This document shows positions 8,334 through 16,564 of a stretch of 29,547 nucleotides of DNA, piece by piece. This DNA is from Alphaproteobacteria bacterium UBA1908 (GTDB taxonomy: Bacteria > Pseudomonadota > Alphaproteobacteria > Caedimonadales > UBA1908). The notes beneath the pieces are model-generated. The model ran no database searches and was not told where the DNA came from. It was given only the letters and a program-made list of their open reading frames with translations. Numbering within the stretch: position 1 is the first letter of the stretch; each line of letters begins with the position of its first letter. The stretch spans positions 61,104 to 90,650 of the forward strand of contig DDGG01000027.1 in NCBI GenBank assembly GCA_002337525.1, in the 5' to 3' direction. A program made the translations under genes and the position numbers.

Positions 8334-10283
8334 TTACTTTAAAACAGGAAAAGAGCGTGCCGGGACTTTTTCATGAGCCTTCGTCATAAAAGAACGCCAT
8401 AATTTTGCAGGAATTTTTCCTCCTGTTACCTTCTTCATATAGCAGCCATCATCATTCCCCATCCAAACACCTGTTACAAGATCAGGCGTAAAACCGACAA
8501 ACCAAGCGTCTCTATAATTTTGACTTGTACCAGACTTACCTGCAGAGGGGCGTTCCAGAGCAGATTTTCTGCCTGTTCCATAACGCATAACAGCCTGAAG
8601 CATTTCCAACCCATCGCTGACTATTTGGGGAGCTAAAACACGCGCATCTCCCTGGCGACGTCGTTGATAAATCTTCTTACCCGAATGAGTCTCCACAATT
8701 TTCTCAATACCAAAAGGCCAAACCTGAAAACCATGATTAGCAAGGCAGGCAAAAGCTGCCGTCATTTCAAGAAGAGTTGCCTCTCCTGATCCCAAAGCCA
8801 ATGTCAAATCTTTTGGTAAAGAAGAGGAAAGACCCATGCGATGGGCAAGGTTCGCTATACGCTGTTGACGGACTTTCTGAGCCAACCGAACAGTCACAGT
8901 ATTCACAGAGTAGGCAAAAGAGTCCTGAAGACTTAAAGCCCCCCGTGATCGCCACCCATAGTTCTTGGGACGCCATTTTCCAAGGCGGACAGGCGTATCG
9001 CTGATTTGACTTTGCAGGGTATGCCCTTCTTCTAAAGCGCAGAGAAAAACGAACAACTTAAAAATAGAACCTGTTTGACGCTTGGCCTGGGTGACTCGAT
9101 TGAACTGACTTTGTGAATATTTTGCACCTCCTACCATTGCACGCACAGCGCCACTGGGGGTCATAGCCAAAAGAGCCACCTGAGATATACCTCCTTTTTG
9201 GCCCTGTGATGACATTATCTTTTTTGCTTCTGCTTCAGCCAGGCGTTGCAGTCGGGGATCAAAAGTCGTTTTAACAGTCAAATCCTGATTAACTGCCCCT
9301 ATGTAATCAGATAATGCCTCAAAAACCCAGTCAGCGAAATAACGGCCAAAAGCCCTTTTTTGTTTCACTGCATGAAGTCTGTTTTTTTGAGACAGGGCAC
9401 ACTGATACTCTAACTCGTTAATAAAATCTGAGTCTCTCATGGCTTTTAAAACAACTTTCCCCCGCTCGAAAGAAAGTTTTGGATTACTGGTAGGGGAATA
9501 TTTAGAGGGGGCTTTTAAAAGTCCTGCAATAATGGCGGCCTGCAAAACGCTCAGATCCTGTGCCTGTTTCCCAAAGTATTTCTGGGATGCTGCCTCTATA
9601 CCAAAAACACCGGCTCCTAAATAGACTCGATTAAGATAAAGTGTCAGAATTTGATTCTTGGTAAACTTTCTTTCCAGCCAAAAGGCGAGAATAAGCTCTT
9701 GAACTTTGCGTCTTAGAGACCGATTATGATGTGCGTAAAGTCCCTCTGAAATCAGAAAGCTTTTTGCAAGTTGTTGCGTCAGGGTACTTCCTCCCTGAAC
9801 CACGCGTCCCGCTTTAAAGTTTGTATAGGCAGCTCGAAACAATCCAAAAACATCTATTCCGAAATGAGACCTGAAACGACGGTCTTCAATGGCCATAATG
9901 GCTTCCGGAACATGAGGAGGTAACTGACTTGCCGATGTAAATTTACCATACAGGTCTCCATATGTGGCAAGTAAAGTACCATCTCGTGCCAATAAGGTTA
10001 CCCCCGGACGCCGGGTACTTTGTTCCAGGCGCGCCGTATCCGGAAGATCATAGCTGAACCACAAAAGAACAAGCCCCCCAAAAGCGGTCCCCCAAATCCC
10101 CAAAATCAGGCTTATTCGAACAACCGTTCCCCAAAAAGAACGAGATGATGATCTTTTTTTGTCTTTGACTGATTTCCTGGAAGAGGAACGCCTGGATGTT
10201 TGTCCTCTCTTAATTTTTTTCTTTTTTTCAGATTTTTCATTTTTGTTGCGTGAATTTTTAGAAGATGAAGGGCTTTTCGCCAT
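8334..10283 (-). CDS. Class A penicillin-binding protein (PBP1A-type)
   Basis: Bifunctional peptidoglycan synthase: a glycosyltransferase polymerises lipid II and a transpeptidase crosslinks stem peptides in the periplasm. The cytoplasmic N-terminus (1-50) is very rich in Lys, Arg and Ser. One membrane anchor lies near 53-80 (VVRISLILGIWGTAFGG). The GT51 domain (about 90-270) has the catalytic EDRRFRSHFGID and the GGSTLTQQLAK motif. The transpeptidase domain (about 300-620) has TGSIFK (SxxK), YSVN (SxN) and GKSGTSQNYRDAW (KSG). All catalytic motifs are intact. I chose ATG at 10283; an upstream in-frame TTG at 10295 would add four residues. Its presence shows that this bacterium keeps a murein wall. 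Confidence 0.93.
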   Translation of the reverse strand: MAKSPSSSKNSRNKNEKSEKKKKIKRGQTSRRSSSRKSVKDKKRSSSRSFWGTVVRISLILGIWGTAFGGLVLLWFSYDLPDTARLEQSTRRPGVTLLARDGTLLATYGDLYGKFTSASQLPPHVPEAIMAIEDRRFRSHFGIDVFGLFRAAYTNFKAGRVVQGGSTLTQQLAKSFLISEGLYAHHNRSLRRKVQELILAFWLERKFTKNQILTLYLNRVYLGAGVFGIEAASQKYFGKQAQDLSVLQAAIIAGLLKAPSKYSPTSNPKLSFERGKVVLKAMRDSDFINELEYQCALSQKNRLHAVKQKRAFGRYFADWVFEALSDYIGAVNQDLTVKTTFDPRLQRLAEAEAKKIMSSQGQKGGISQVALLAMTPSGAVRAMVGGAKYSQSQFNRVTQAKRQTGSIFKLFVFLCALEEGHTLQSQISDTPVRLGKWRPKNYGWRSRGALSLQDSFAYSVNTVTVRLAQKVRQQRIANLAHRMGLSSSLPKDLTLALGSGEATLLEMTAAFACLANHGFQVWPFGIEKIVETHSGKKIYQRRRQGDARVLAPQIVSDGLEMLQAVMRYGTGRKSALERPSAGKSGTSQNYRDAWFVGFTPDLVTGVWMGNDDGCYMKKVTGGKIPAKLWRSFMTKAHEKVPARSFPVLK

Positions 10284-10447
10284 ATCAACATACAAATAAA
10301 GAGTTTCTCTTTTGAATATTTAGCATCCGAATAAAACCAGTTCAATGTTTCTGATCCAAAAACGTCATACTCTGTCTTTTTCGGTGTATTTTAGACAAAA
10401 CATCTTTCCTTTTTTCATTTTTTTTTCATATCCAGGCGTTTTGCCTC

Positions 10448-10476
10448 TTGATGGGCGGGAGTCACTGTGATAGGAC
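10448..10476 (+). promoter_or_regulatory. Candidate promoter of tRNA-Thr
   Basis: TTGATG (10448-10453) lies 17 nt from TAGGAC (10471-10476), and the mature tRNA starts 17 nt downstream. The spacing fits a sigma-70-type promoter, but the -10 hexamer is a poor match. The rest of 10284-10492 is AT-rich and shows no gene. Confidence 0.3.
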
Positions 10477-10492
10477 TATTCCTGACCTAGGA

Positions 10493-10568
10493 GCCGGATT
10501 AGCTCAGCTGGTAGAGCAGCTGATTTGTAATCAGCGGGTCGGCGGTTCGAGTCCGTCATCCGGCACCA
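10493..10568 (+). tRNA. tRNA-Thr (anticodon TGT)
   Basis: A 76-nt cloverleaf including encoded CCA. The acceptor arms GCCGGAT and ATCCGGC pair fully, with discriminator A. The D arm is AGCTCAGCTGGTAGAGC. The anticodon stem GCTGA/TCAGC encloses the loop TTTGTAA with TGT at the anticodon position. The T arm contains GGTTCGAGTCC. The TGT anticodon reads ACA and related Thr codons. The 3' end faces the convergent biosynthetic cluster that begins 86 nt further on. A tRNA 3' end is a common integration point for islands, but I saw no duplicate of it in this window. Confidence 0.97.
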
Positions 10569-10653
10569 GGGTTTTTCAAGTCGTCCACTACAAAAAAAAC
10601 TTCCTGTAAAAAATATTAGTACTCTTTCCGTCCACGACTCTTCCACACAGTAT

Positions 10654-11571
10654 TTAAACGCTCTGCAACCTAAACCCCTCTTCAAGGAAAGAGTCTCTGA
10701 CTTCTTTGACATCGAAAACATGACATTTGTTAAACAAGGTTAATGCGGGCTTTGCCGCAGATTCTATCATATCCATAGGAACTTTATCATAACTTTCAGA
10801 AAAAATAAGATCTGCCTCCTTTTTTGAAAAACCAACCTCAACAAGATCGGAACAAATATTTTCCTTATTTACAGACAGAAGTATCTTGATAAGTCTTGGT
10901 AAAATAACCCCAAGCGTTTTTTTCTCATGAAGAGAGAATTGTTTCCAGATAACCTGAAAGAGACTCGCAAAATATAGGTGGTGCTTTGCTTCATCTTTTA
11001 AATGAGAGGATAAATAAGAACTTACAGATGACCTTAAATCCTTATCTTTACATTGTAATAAATTTGCCGAAATAAGTGTTTCATTAGTAGCACTTGCCAG
11101 AAACTGGACAAGATTTCTTAAGGCCGGGCTGACTTGCATCATCTGCTTTTCTATCAAGTCGACTGTTTTCAAGAGGTTTGGTTTTCTTGTGTATTGTACT
11201 CGTGTTTGTTGAACGATTTTATTTTTAAGTTCATAAGACATAAAAGCATGAAAACCTTCATCGATGTAAATCTTATATGCATCTTCCTTTAATTCTTCTG
11301 GTATTTCCAGATCAATAACACCCCGAAAGATATTCTGAAGAGATCTGTTAATAATTTCTGTTTCCAATGTATCAACACCGTCAAGGTAGTGATAAAGATG
11401 AAGAATCTGTAATTTTTCGGTTACGTCATGACCAGCTTTTATAACCCTTGGGTGAAGCGACACAGGGACGAGAGAGGGTTTGAAATAATACCCCGTTTCC
11501 CTTTGCACAGAAGGTTTATCATTTTTCAAACGAATCCAGGCTTTATTGGACCAGTCTCCCAGCTTTGTCAT
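10654..11571 (-). CDS. AurF-like diiron N-oxygenase
   Basis: A 305-residue helical protein of the AurF (p-aminobenzoate N-oxygenase) family, which oxidises amino groups to hydroxylamine or nitro level using a diiron site. The candidate ligands fall in the AurF pattern: Glu70 (DTLETEI), Glu105 and His108 (DEGFH), Glu164 (TNETL), and His190, Glu194 and His197 (SHLKDEAKHH). The spacings nearly equal those I recall for AurF (101, 136, 139, 196, 223, 227, 230). The ATG at 11571 has a perfect GAGGAGGT five nt upstream (11576-11583). It is the last gene of the minus-strand operon. The substrate is unknown; from context, an amine or ureido group of a diaminopropionate-derived compound is plausible. 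A ferritin-like protein without oxygenase activity cannot be excluded. Confidence 0.82.
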   Translation of the reverse strand: MTKLGDWSNKAWIRLKNDKPSVQRETGYYFKPSLVPVSLHPRVIKAGHDVTEKLQILHLYHYLDGVDTLETEIINRSLQNIFRGVIDLEIPEELKEDAYKIYIDEGFHAFMSYELKNKIVQQTRVQYTRKPNLLKTVDLIEKQMMQVSPALRNLVQFLASATNETLISANLLQCKDKDLRSSVSSYLSSHLKDEAKHHLYFASLFQVIWKQFSLHEKKTLGVILPRLIKILLSVNKENICSDLVEVGFSKKEADLIFSESYDKVPMDMIESAAKPALTLFNKCHVFDVKEVRDSFLEEGFRLQSV

Positions 11572-11629
11572 TTATACCTCCTCTAAATTTAGTTATCCTG
11601 GCTTTATCCCCCGGGTAATAGATCAGAAG

Positions 11630-12604
11630 TCATGCCCGTAAATTACACTTTCCGGAATGTGGAAGAAAAATCCCTCTCTCCTCAAGCCATTCTAAACTGT
11701 AAATACTCTTTAAATAGGAATGGCCCAGGTCAGGGCTAATAGCGACAACCTTTCCACAAATATTCTTATACTTATTGTATATTGCCGATAGCACCGATCC
11801 TGTTGATCCCCCGATACAAAGTCCGTACCTGTCAAAAATATAATGGCACATCTCTGCTGTAGATTGATCATCAACCCAAACTATATCATCAATATACCTT
11901 TCATTAACAATTCCAGGTCTATGACTTGTTCCCAGGCCAGGAATATATCTTCGTTTAGGGGACTGTGAAAACGTTACAGACCCTTTAGAATCTACAGCAA
12001 CAATCCTTGTTTCAGGAGAATACTCCTTAAAGAAACGGGCACATCCCATTAGAGTACCTGTTGTGCCGGCACCCACAAATAAATAGGCAACATCACTTAT
12101 CTCATCATATATTTCTTGTGCTGTTGTCTTGTAATGCGCAACTGCATTTTCTTGATCTTCATACTGATTAATCCAGAAGAAAGTCTTATCCTGATCCATC
12201 ATTTTATGAATAAGTTTGATCCTGGTTCCTAAAAAACCCCCATTAATGTCCTTTTCCTGGACAATTATTACTTTGGCACCATATAGTTTTATAAGATCCA
12301 CAGCCGCGAGATTTGTGTTCAGATCAACCACACAAATAAGATCATACCCTTTTGCCTTACAAATTATACTTAACGCTATTCCAAGATTTCCCGAGGTTGA
12401 ACAGATAATTTTAGTCTTTCCTTTGACTATATTCTGTTTTTTTTCATGAACTTCCAGCATGTGTTTTGATGTTTTAAGCTTTATTGAATTAGCAATATTA
12501 AGACCTTCTATCTTGAGATAAACCGGCACCGTAATAAGATCTTCCAGCTGATAAAAAAGGGAGCATGAAAGTAAATCAGAGACTGAAGAAACAATCACAA
12601 GCAC
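11630..12604 (-). CDS. SbnA-like PLP synthase (2,3-diaminopropionate route)
   Basis: A fold-type II PLP enzyme of the cysteine-synthase group. It is closest in pattern to SbnA/VioB, which joins O-phospho-L-serine and L-glutamate to give N-(1-amino-1-carboxyethyl)-2-glutamate (ACEGA), the first step to L-Dap. It has Lys42 in NSIK as the Schiff-base candidate, the STSGNLGIAL loop, GGFLGTRI, FFWINQYEDQENAVAHY, the phosphate-binding GAGTTGTLMG, IVAVDSKGSVTF and GGSTGSVLSAIY. INQY, VDxKGSV and GGSTGS are shared with SbnA rather than CysK/CysM, as I remember these sequences. The region around the lysine (NIANSIKLK) departs from the usual NPGGSxKDR. The GTG at 12604, or the one at 12598 in a GTGA overlap with the upstream stop, is the start; both imply coupling to the DUF1015 gene. 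Confidence 0.88.
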   Translation of the reverse strand: MLVIVSSVSDLLSCSLFYQLEDLITVPVYLKIEGLNIANSIKLKTSKHMLEVHEKKQNIVKGKTKIICSTSGNLGIALSIICKAKGYDLICVVDLNTNLAAVDLIKLYGAKVIIVQEKDINGGFLGTRIKLIHKMMDQDKTFFWINQYEDQENAVAHYKTTAQEIYDEISDVAYLFVGAGTTGTLMGCARFFKEYSPETRIVAVDSKGSVTFSQSPKRRYIPGLGTSHRPGIVNERYIDDIVWVDDQSTAEMCHYIFDRYGLCIGGSTGSVLSAIYNKYKNICGKVVAISPDLGHSYLKSIYSLEWLEERGIFLPHSGKCNLRA

Positions 12605-13602
12605 ACCCTGACATCAGACTTCTTTAAATCCTGGCAGAATAAATTATTGGGAAGTTTTGGTCCTAAATATGTCGAATGCAAGGGAAATAGTGATGAAGAT
12701 TCAGTTGTTTCATATAAATCCTGGAAAGTGATTGAGGGAAGACAAAGGCACAAACCAAAGCCACGTGACCGGCATATATGCTCAATTTCCACTACTGAAT
12801 CTTTGCCTGCAATGTAACACACTTTCTCGTTAAAGTCAGAATGAGTCCCCTTTTGAACATCTGCAACAATATCTTCCAAATGGCTTGAAACAGTATAGGG
12901 ATCTGCACTCTCTAAAAAATCTCTGGGTAAAATTTCATACCAGTGCCTTTTTAAATAGAGACAAGTGTTGTTAAGAGAGCAATTATCAAAGCGGCTTTCT
13001 ATAGGCTTCAGTATAAATCTCTTTTTAATTTTATTTAGGATTTTATCTTCGTCGATATCTCTAATATCGAAAAAACGATCATTCTTACTTAATTGTAACT
13101 CTTTTTCATGAAGAATATAGCTCAAATAAAACGGGTTCTTTTGATCAAAAGCAATATTGAGTGCAGAGGCCCTATGGTGCCCATCTGCAATATAAAACCT
13201 GGAAATGTCTGCCAAATATTGACCCAACAACAAACAAATAGAATGATCATTTAATTTCCAGATTTGGTAAAAGGCATTTTTTTTACAAAAATTCCAATCG
13301 GGCTTAGACTTGACCGCCTTTTCTATAATTGAGTTAATATTGTTGGATTGTTTATAAAACAGAATAATCGGGTTAATAAGCTTATTATTCTCTTTCAGTT
13401 CTCTAACATACATTTCCACTTTATCCGATGAGACTTTCTCGTGCGGAATAATTTTTTCCCTGAAATAACGATAATTAATCAGAGAAATAATTCCATGAGA
13501 CTGCCTTCCCTTCTGATCTGATACCCGACAAACATAATAGGGGGGCTTCGAAAAACATTCCGTAATACCTGTGGTCTCAACATTACAAATGCTCTTTCCC
13601 AT
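12595..13602 (-). CDS. DUF1015 family protein (possible serine kinase)
   Basis: About 335 residues, shorter than the usual DUF1015 length of around 400. Diagnostic pieces are IIPHEKV (about 52-58), the signature YIADGHHRASALN (137-149), and a C-terminal STYLGPKLPNNLF like the family's terminal motif. The biochemical role of DUF1015 is not settled. The DGHHR motif is also present in ParB-like free serine kinases (SerK, and SbnI of the staphyloferrin B cluster), which make O-phosphoserine for SbnA. Here the gene overlaps the sbnA-like gene, so I infer it may supply O-phosphoserine. I chose ATG at 13602 because GGAAAGAAG lies just upstream; a GTG at 13629 is the longer alternative. Confidence 0.82.
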   Translation of the reverse strand: MGKSICNVETTGITECFSKPPYYVCRVSDQKGRQSHGIISLINYRYFREKIIPHEKVSSDKVEMYVRELKENNKLINPIILFYKQSNNINSIIEKAVKSKPDWNFCKKNAFYQIWKLNDHSICLLLGQYLADISRFYIADGHHRASALNIAFDQKNPFYLSYILHEKELQLSKNDRFFDIRDIDEDKILNKIKKRFILKPIESRFDNCSLNNTCLYLKRHWYEILPRDFLESADPYTVSSHLEDIVADVQKGTHSDFNEKVCYIAGKDSVVEIEHICRSRGFGLCLCLPSITFQDLYETTESSSLFPLHSTYLGPKLPNNLFCQDLKKSDVRVCL

Positions 13603-13630
13603 ATTGTCTTCTTTCCGATAAGGGGACACT

Positions 13631-14545
13631 TTACCAATGCCGTCTTTTACCAGGACGAGGAAGCTCCAAAACTCTTAATACCCCGTCTTCAAACCCTGCA
13701 ACCGATTTTCCTGAAAGCTCTTCCAAAGCAGAAGTCCTGGAATGACAGGCTTTCTCAAGGATGCGAAATAACGACTCTGTTTGCCCCTTATTCTTCGAAC
13801 CTGTATAAACTGATGCAATGCCCACAATAATATAGCCTGCATCATTACTCTCCCCTTTCCATATCAAGGCCTCACCTCTTTCAATCAAGGTTTGAATTCT
13901 GGAAAAATGATCGAGAGTTGGCTGACTAAAAGGAAGTACACAAAGCGTCATGGATATAACTTTATACCCTGACGATTCAAGCAAACTAAAAACTGTTTTA
14001 AGAGAAGAATAACTCCCAAGTGTAATCCCCATATCTGCTTTGAAATATAGAGCATGGTCCAGGGTCGGATAAAAATAACGTAAACCATCACCTCCCCCAT
14101 AAACAGATATAAATTGCTGCTCGTCTTCCAACTCCATAGGGACATAGGGGGGGTTGCTTGTAATAATTTTGGGAAATTCCTTTTTTGTCAAACAAGACTC
14201 AAGATCCTTTGGAGAGGATTGAAGGAAATCATAAGAGATAAACTTTATTTTATTTTTATATTCACTTCCTTCATATTGTGTCCTGGACCACGCCAGGCTA
14301 TCCTGCGAAATATCAACGCCAATAGACATAGCAGCTCCCTGACGAACAAAAGAAGCAGCCGTTGCACCACTACCTGATCCCAGATCAATAATATTAGAAG
14401 GGCCTTTTTGCCACTTTAACAAGTCATGCCCCACCCAGGACCCTACTTCAGTATCCGGGGGATCAAAGAAAATTCTTTTTTCCTTTATATAAGTCAGATC
14501 AAAGTCAGTCAGATGCCTATACTGATTAAAATGTTCAAGATGCAT
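13631..14545 (-). CDS. HemK/PrmC-like N-methyltransferase
   Basis: A SAM-dependent methyltransferase of about 304 residues. Motif I is IIDLGSGSGATAA (52-64), the acidic end of strand 2 is GVDIS (76-80), and the catalytic SNPPYVPME (130-138) is typical of enzymes that methylate an amide or amino nitrogen. Only about 50 residues precede motif I, so it lacks the N-terminal helical domain that release-factor methylase PrmC uses to bind its substrate, and a small-molecule or peptide substrate is more likely. An added C-terminal part (about 220-304) is unassigned. ATG 14545 overlaps the carbamoyltransferase stop by 11 bp (an upstream TTG at 14557 is possible), so translation is coupled. The methyl acceptor is unknown. 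Confidence 0.82.
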   Translation of the reverse strand: MHLEHFNQYRHLTDFDLTYIKEKRIFFDPPDTEVGSWVGHDLLKWQKGPSNIIDLGSGSGATAASFVRQGAAMSIGVDISQDSLAWSRTQYEGSEYKNKIKFISYDFLQSSPKDLESCLTKKEFPKIITSNPPYVPMELEDEQQFISVYGGGDGLRYFYPTLDHALYFKADMGITLGSYSSLKTVFSLLESSGYKVISMTLCVLPFSQPTLDHFSRIQTLIERGEALIWKGESNDAGYIIVGIASVYTGSKNKGQTESLFRILEKACHSRTSALEELSGKSVAGFEDGVLRVLELPRPGKRRHW

Positions 14546-15527
14546 GCCTGATTCCAATACTAGCTTGCCTGCCTAATGATCGGGATAGAATGGACTGGTT
14601 CGCATAAATTCTGTTATGGGCTTGCTCAAGGATAATGGATTGTTGTCCTTTTCGAACTGATTCTGTTGCCTCCTCTCCTGCTATTGAGGGAAGACAATCC
14701 ATATAAACAGCGTCGAGATTTGCTTTTTCAAAACAAGCATCATCAACCCTCCAATTTTCTCTTATAGATTCCTTATACTGGCGCTCCTGTTCTGATCCCA
14801 TTGTCAGGCTCTTCCAGTTTTTCACATAAATACAATCAACACCTTCGCACGCTTCATCAAGGTTATTGGAAAATTCAAGAGTTGCCCCTGTTTGTCGAGC
14901 AACGTCTTGCGCTTTCTCAACATAGGACGGATCCAGATCAAATTCTTTTGGGTGAGCGACCCTTAACTTCATCCCTAAAGACGATGCCCCCAAGAGCCAT
15001 GAATGTGGTACTCCAAGAGATTTTTGCCGGCGAGAGTATCCCCACGTTAACAGAACCGTTTTTTTATGAAGAGATTTTTGCCACCTTTCTTTTAAGGTGA
15101 TTAAATCTGCAAGAACCTGACAGGGGTGTTCCTTGCAATCAAGAGCATTAATGACAGGAACACTTGCATTTTCACAAAACGTGATAAGGTCTTCTCTTCC
15201 CTGCCCATAAGTATTCATGTCATATTTTCGGATCACAATTGCATCCAGATATTGGCTCAGAACCGATGCTGTATCAGACAAGCTTTCTCCATTTTTGAGT
15301 TGTAGATCTTGTGCAGCATAGTACTGGGACAGACCTCCCATTTTTTCAATAGCCCTTTCAAATGAAAGACGCGTTCGTGTTGATGGCAAGAAAAACAAAA
15401 GACCAATATAACGGTTAGACAATGTTGTTTTATAGTCGTCGGGAAAGTTCTTTATATGAAGCCCCTGATCAACCAGGCTTGATAGCTCTGCTGGATCAAG
15501 GTCCAGAAAAGATAGAAAATCTTTCAT
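14535..15527 (-). CDS. Carbamoyltransferase (ornithine/acylornithine-like)
   Basis: A 330-residue member of the aspartate/ornithine carbamoyltransferase superfamily that transfers the carbamoyl group of carbamoyl phosphate to an amine. The phosphate-binding STRTRLSFERA (49-59) and EHPCQVLADL (133-142) are intact. The substrate side is unusual: YVKNWKSL (234-241) recalls acetyl- and succinylornithine carbamoyltransferases, and the catalytic-loop HCLP is DCLP (277-280), followed by SIAGEEA rather than the usual sequence. It therefore looks adapted to an acceptor other than ornithine. In viomycin and capreomycin pathways (VioL/CmnL) a homologue carbamoylates a diaminopropionyl side chain, and here it sits between Dap-forming genes. 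AAGGGG lies ten nt upstream of the ATG at 15527. Confidence 0.87.
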   Translation of the reverse strand: MKDFLSFLDLDPAELSSLVDQGLHIKNFPDDYKTTLSNRYIGLLFFLPSTRTRLSFERAIEKMGGLSQYYAAQDLQLKNGESLSDTASVLSQYLDAIVIRKYDMNTYGQGREDLITFCENASVPVINALDCKEHPCQVLADLITLKERWQKSLHKKTVLLTWGYSRRQKSLGVPHSWLLGASSLGMKLRVAHPKEFDLDPSYVEKAQDVARQTGATLEFSNNLDEACEGVDCIYVKNWKSLTMGSEQERQYKESIRENWRVDDACFEKANLDAVYMDCLPSIAGEEATESVRKGQQSIILEQAHNRIYANQSILSRSLGRQASIGIRHAS

Positions 15528-15568
15528 TTTATTTTAACCCCTTGTTATCGTTTTTTTATCATTCAGTA

Positions 15569-16564
15569 TTAATACGCAAAAAAATCATAAACCGATTCTA
15601 TGTCTCCTCGTTTTTTTGTTAGTGAATAGATATAGTCAGCGACAGCAATATCCAGAATTCCAAGGCCCATCGGAGAATAAATAACATTATTTCCTGATTG
15701 TACTTGAAAGGGGTCTGTGCACAGTAAAGACCCTATTGTTCCTGAAATAAAATTTTTATGACCCGCCTTTTTATATGCCAGATGAACACTTGTTTCTTCA
15801 CGCAGAACATGATCAATATCGTCAACAATATTGTTACAGTCCAAAATAATATCGGCACCGATATCGCGCAGTGAAATATTAAGGAAAACCTTGTCTGAAG
15901 ATTCTTCAGGCAATTGATGAAGATAGGGGGTCGTTGCAGATGTTGCCATCACAATTAAATTTGAATGAGTTATAAGATGAGTTAAATCAGGCGATGATTG
16001 AATCTGTAAGTGAGGAAAGTGTTTTTTGAAGTTTTTTTCCTGCTCTTTGTTGAGGTCAATTATAAAAAGTGAGTCAAAAGTCCATCCTCTTTGCAAAAAA
16101 CACCTTAGAATATTTTTAGAGATACAGCTTGTTCCAACTATTCCAAGGGTCTTTCCACCAGTCTTTCCGCATTGTATAGATTCTGCTCCAATGACAGCCG
16201 AACACGCTGTGCGAAAAGAACTGATTTCTGATCCCTCCAAACAGGCTATAGGTCTTCCGGTTTCATAATCATTTAAAATAATAACGGCTGAGGCCCTGGG
16301 TAAACCAGCATTCAGATTTTTAGGATTGCTCGAGATCCACTTTATCCCAACGGCCTGATGTGTCTCATTTTGAAAGGCCGCCGGTAACGCAATAATTCTT
16401 CCAGGATGATTTCCTTTATAGCGTAAAAAATAACTGGGGGGATTGACTGTTTTCTCTTGCTCATGAAATTTGTACGCATTTTCTACAACTTTATACACTT
16501 CGGAAAATTTATCTTTCAACGTCTGACTAATAACTTTTTGTGTAATAAAGCTAAAACTTTTCAT
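15569..16564 (-). CDS. SbnB-like dehydrogenase (2,3-diaminopropionate synthesis)
   Basis: A 331-residue member of the ornithine cyclodeaminase/mu-crystallin family. It most resembles SbnB, which oxidatively hydrolyses ACEGA with NAD to release L-2,3-diaminopropionate and 2-oxoglutarate. SbnB-type features are VGIKWISSNPKNL (72-84), GLPRASAVIILNDYETG (87-103), ACLEGSEISSFRTACSA (107-123) and the Rossmann glycines in LGIVGTSCISKNIL (140-153). SPMGLGILDIAVA near the C-terminus is the usual family ending. Its ATG shares bases with the LuxR stop (TAATG at 16566-16562), a tight translational link. Classical ornithine cyclodeaminase is less likely because an SbnA partner is in the same operon. Confidence 0.9.
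   Translation of the reverse strand: MKSFSFITQKVISQTLKDKFSEVYKVVENAYKFHEQEKTVNPPSYFLRYKGNHPGRIIALPAAFQNETHQAVGIKWISSNPKNLNAGLPRASAVIILNDYETGRPIACLEGSEISSFRTACSAVIGAESIQCGKTGGKTLGIVGTSCISKNILRCFLQRGWTFDSLFIIDLNKEQEKNFKKHFPHLQIQSSPDLTHLITHSNLIVMATSATTPYLHQLPEESSDKVFLNISLRDIGADIILDCNNIVDDIDHVLREETSVHLAYKKAGHKNFISGTIGSLLCTDPFQVQSGNNVIYSPMGLGILDIAVADYIYSLTKKRGDIESVYDFFAY

Noticed and set aside
10476..10721. Minus-strand 81-codon open frame containing TDSNRRPADYKSAALPAEL
   Set aside because: It is the antisense of the tRNA-Thr gene; this peptide is a well-known spurious translation of tRNA genes.
15569..16564. Reading this as ornithine cyclodeaminase of arginine/proline catabolism
   Set aside because: The conserved GIKWISSNP and RASAVIILNDYETG segments and the SbnA-like partner fit SbnB better.
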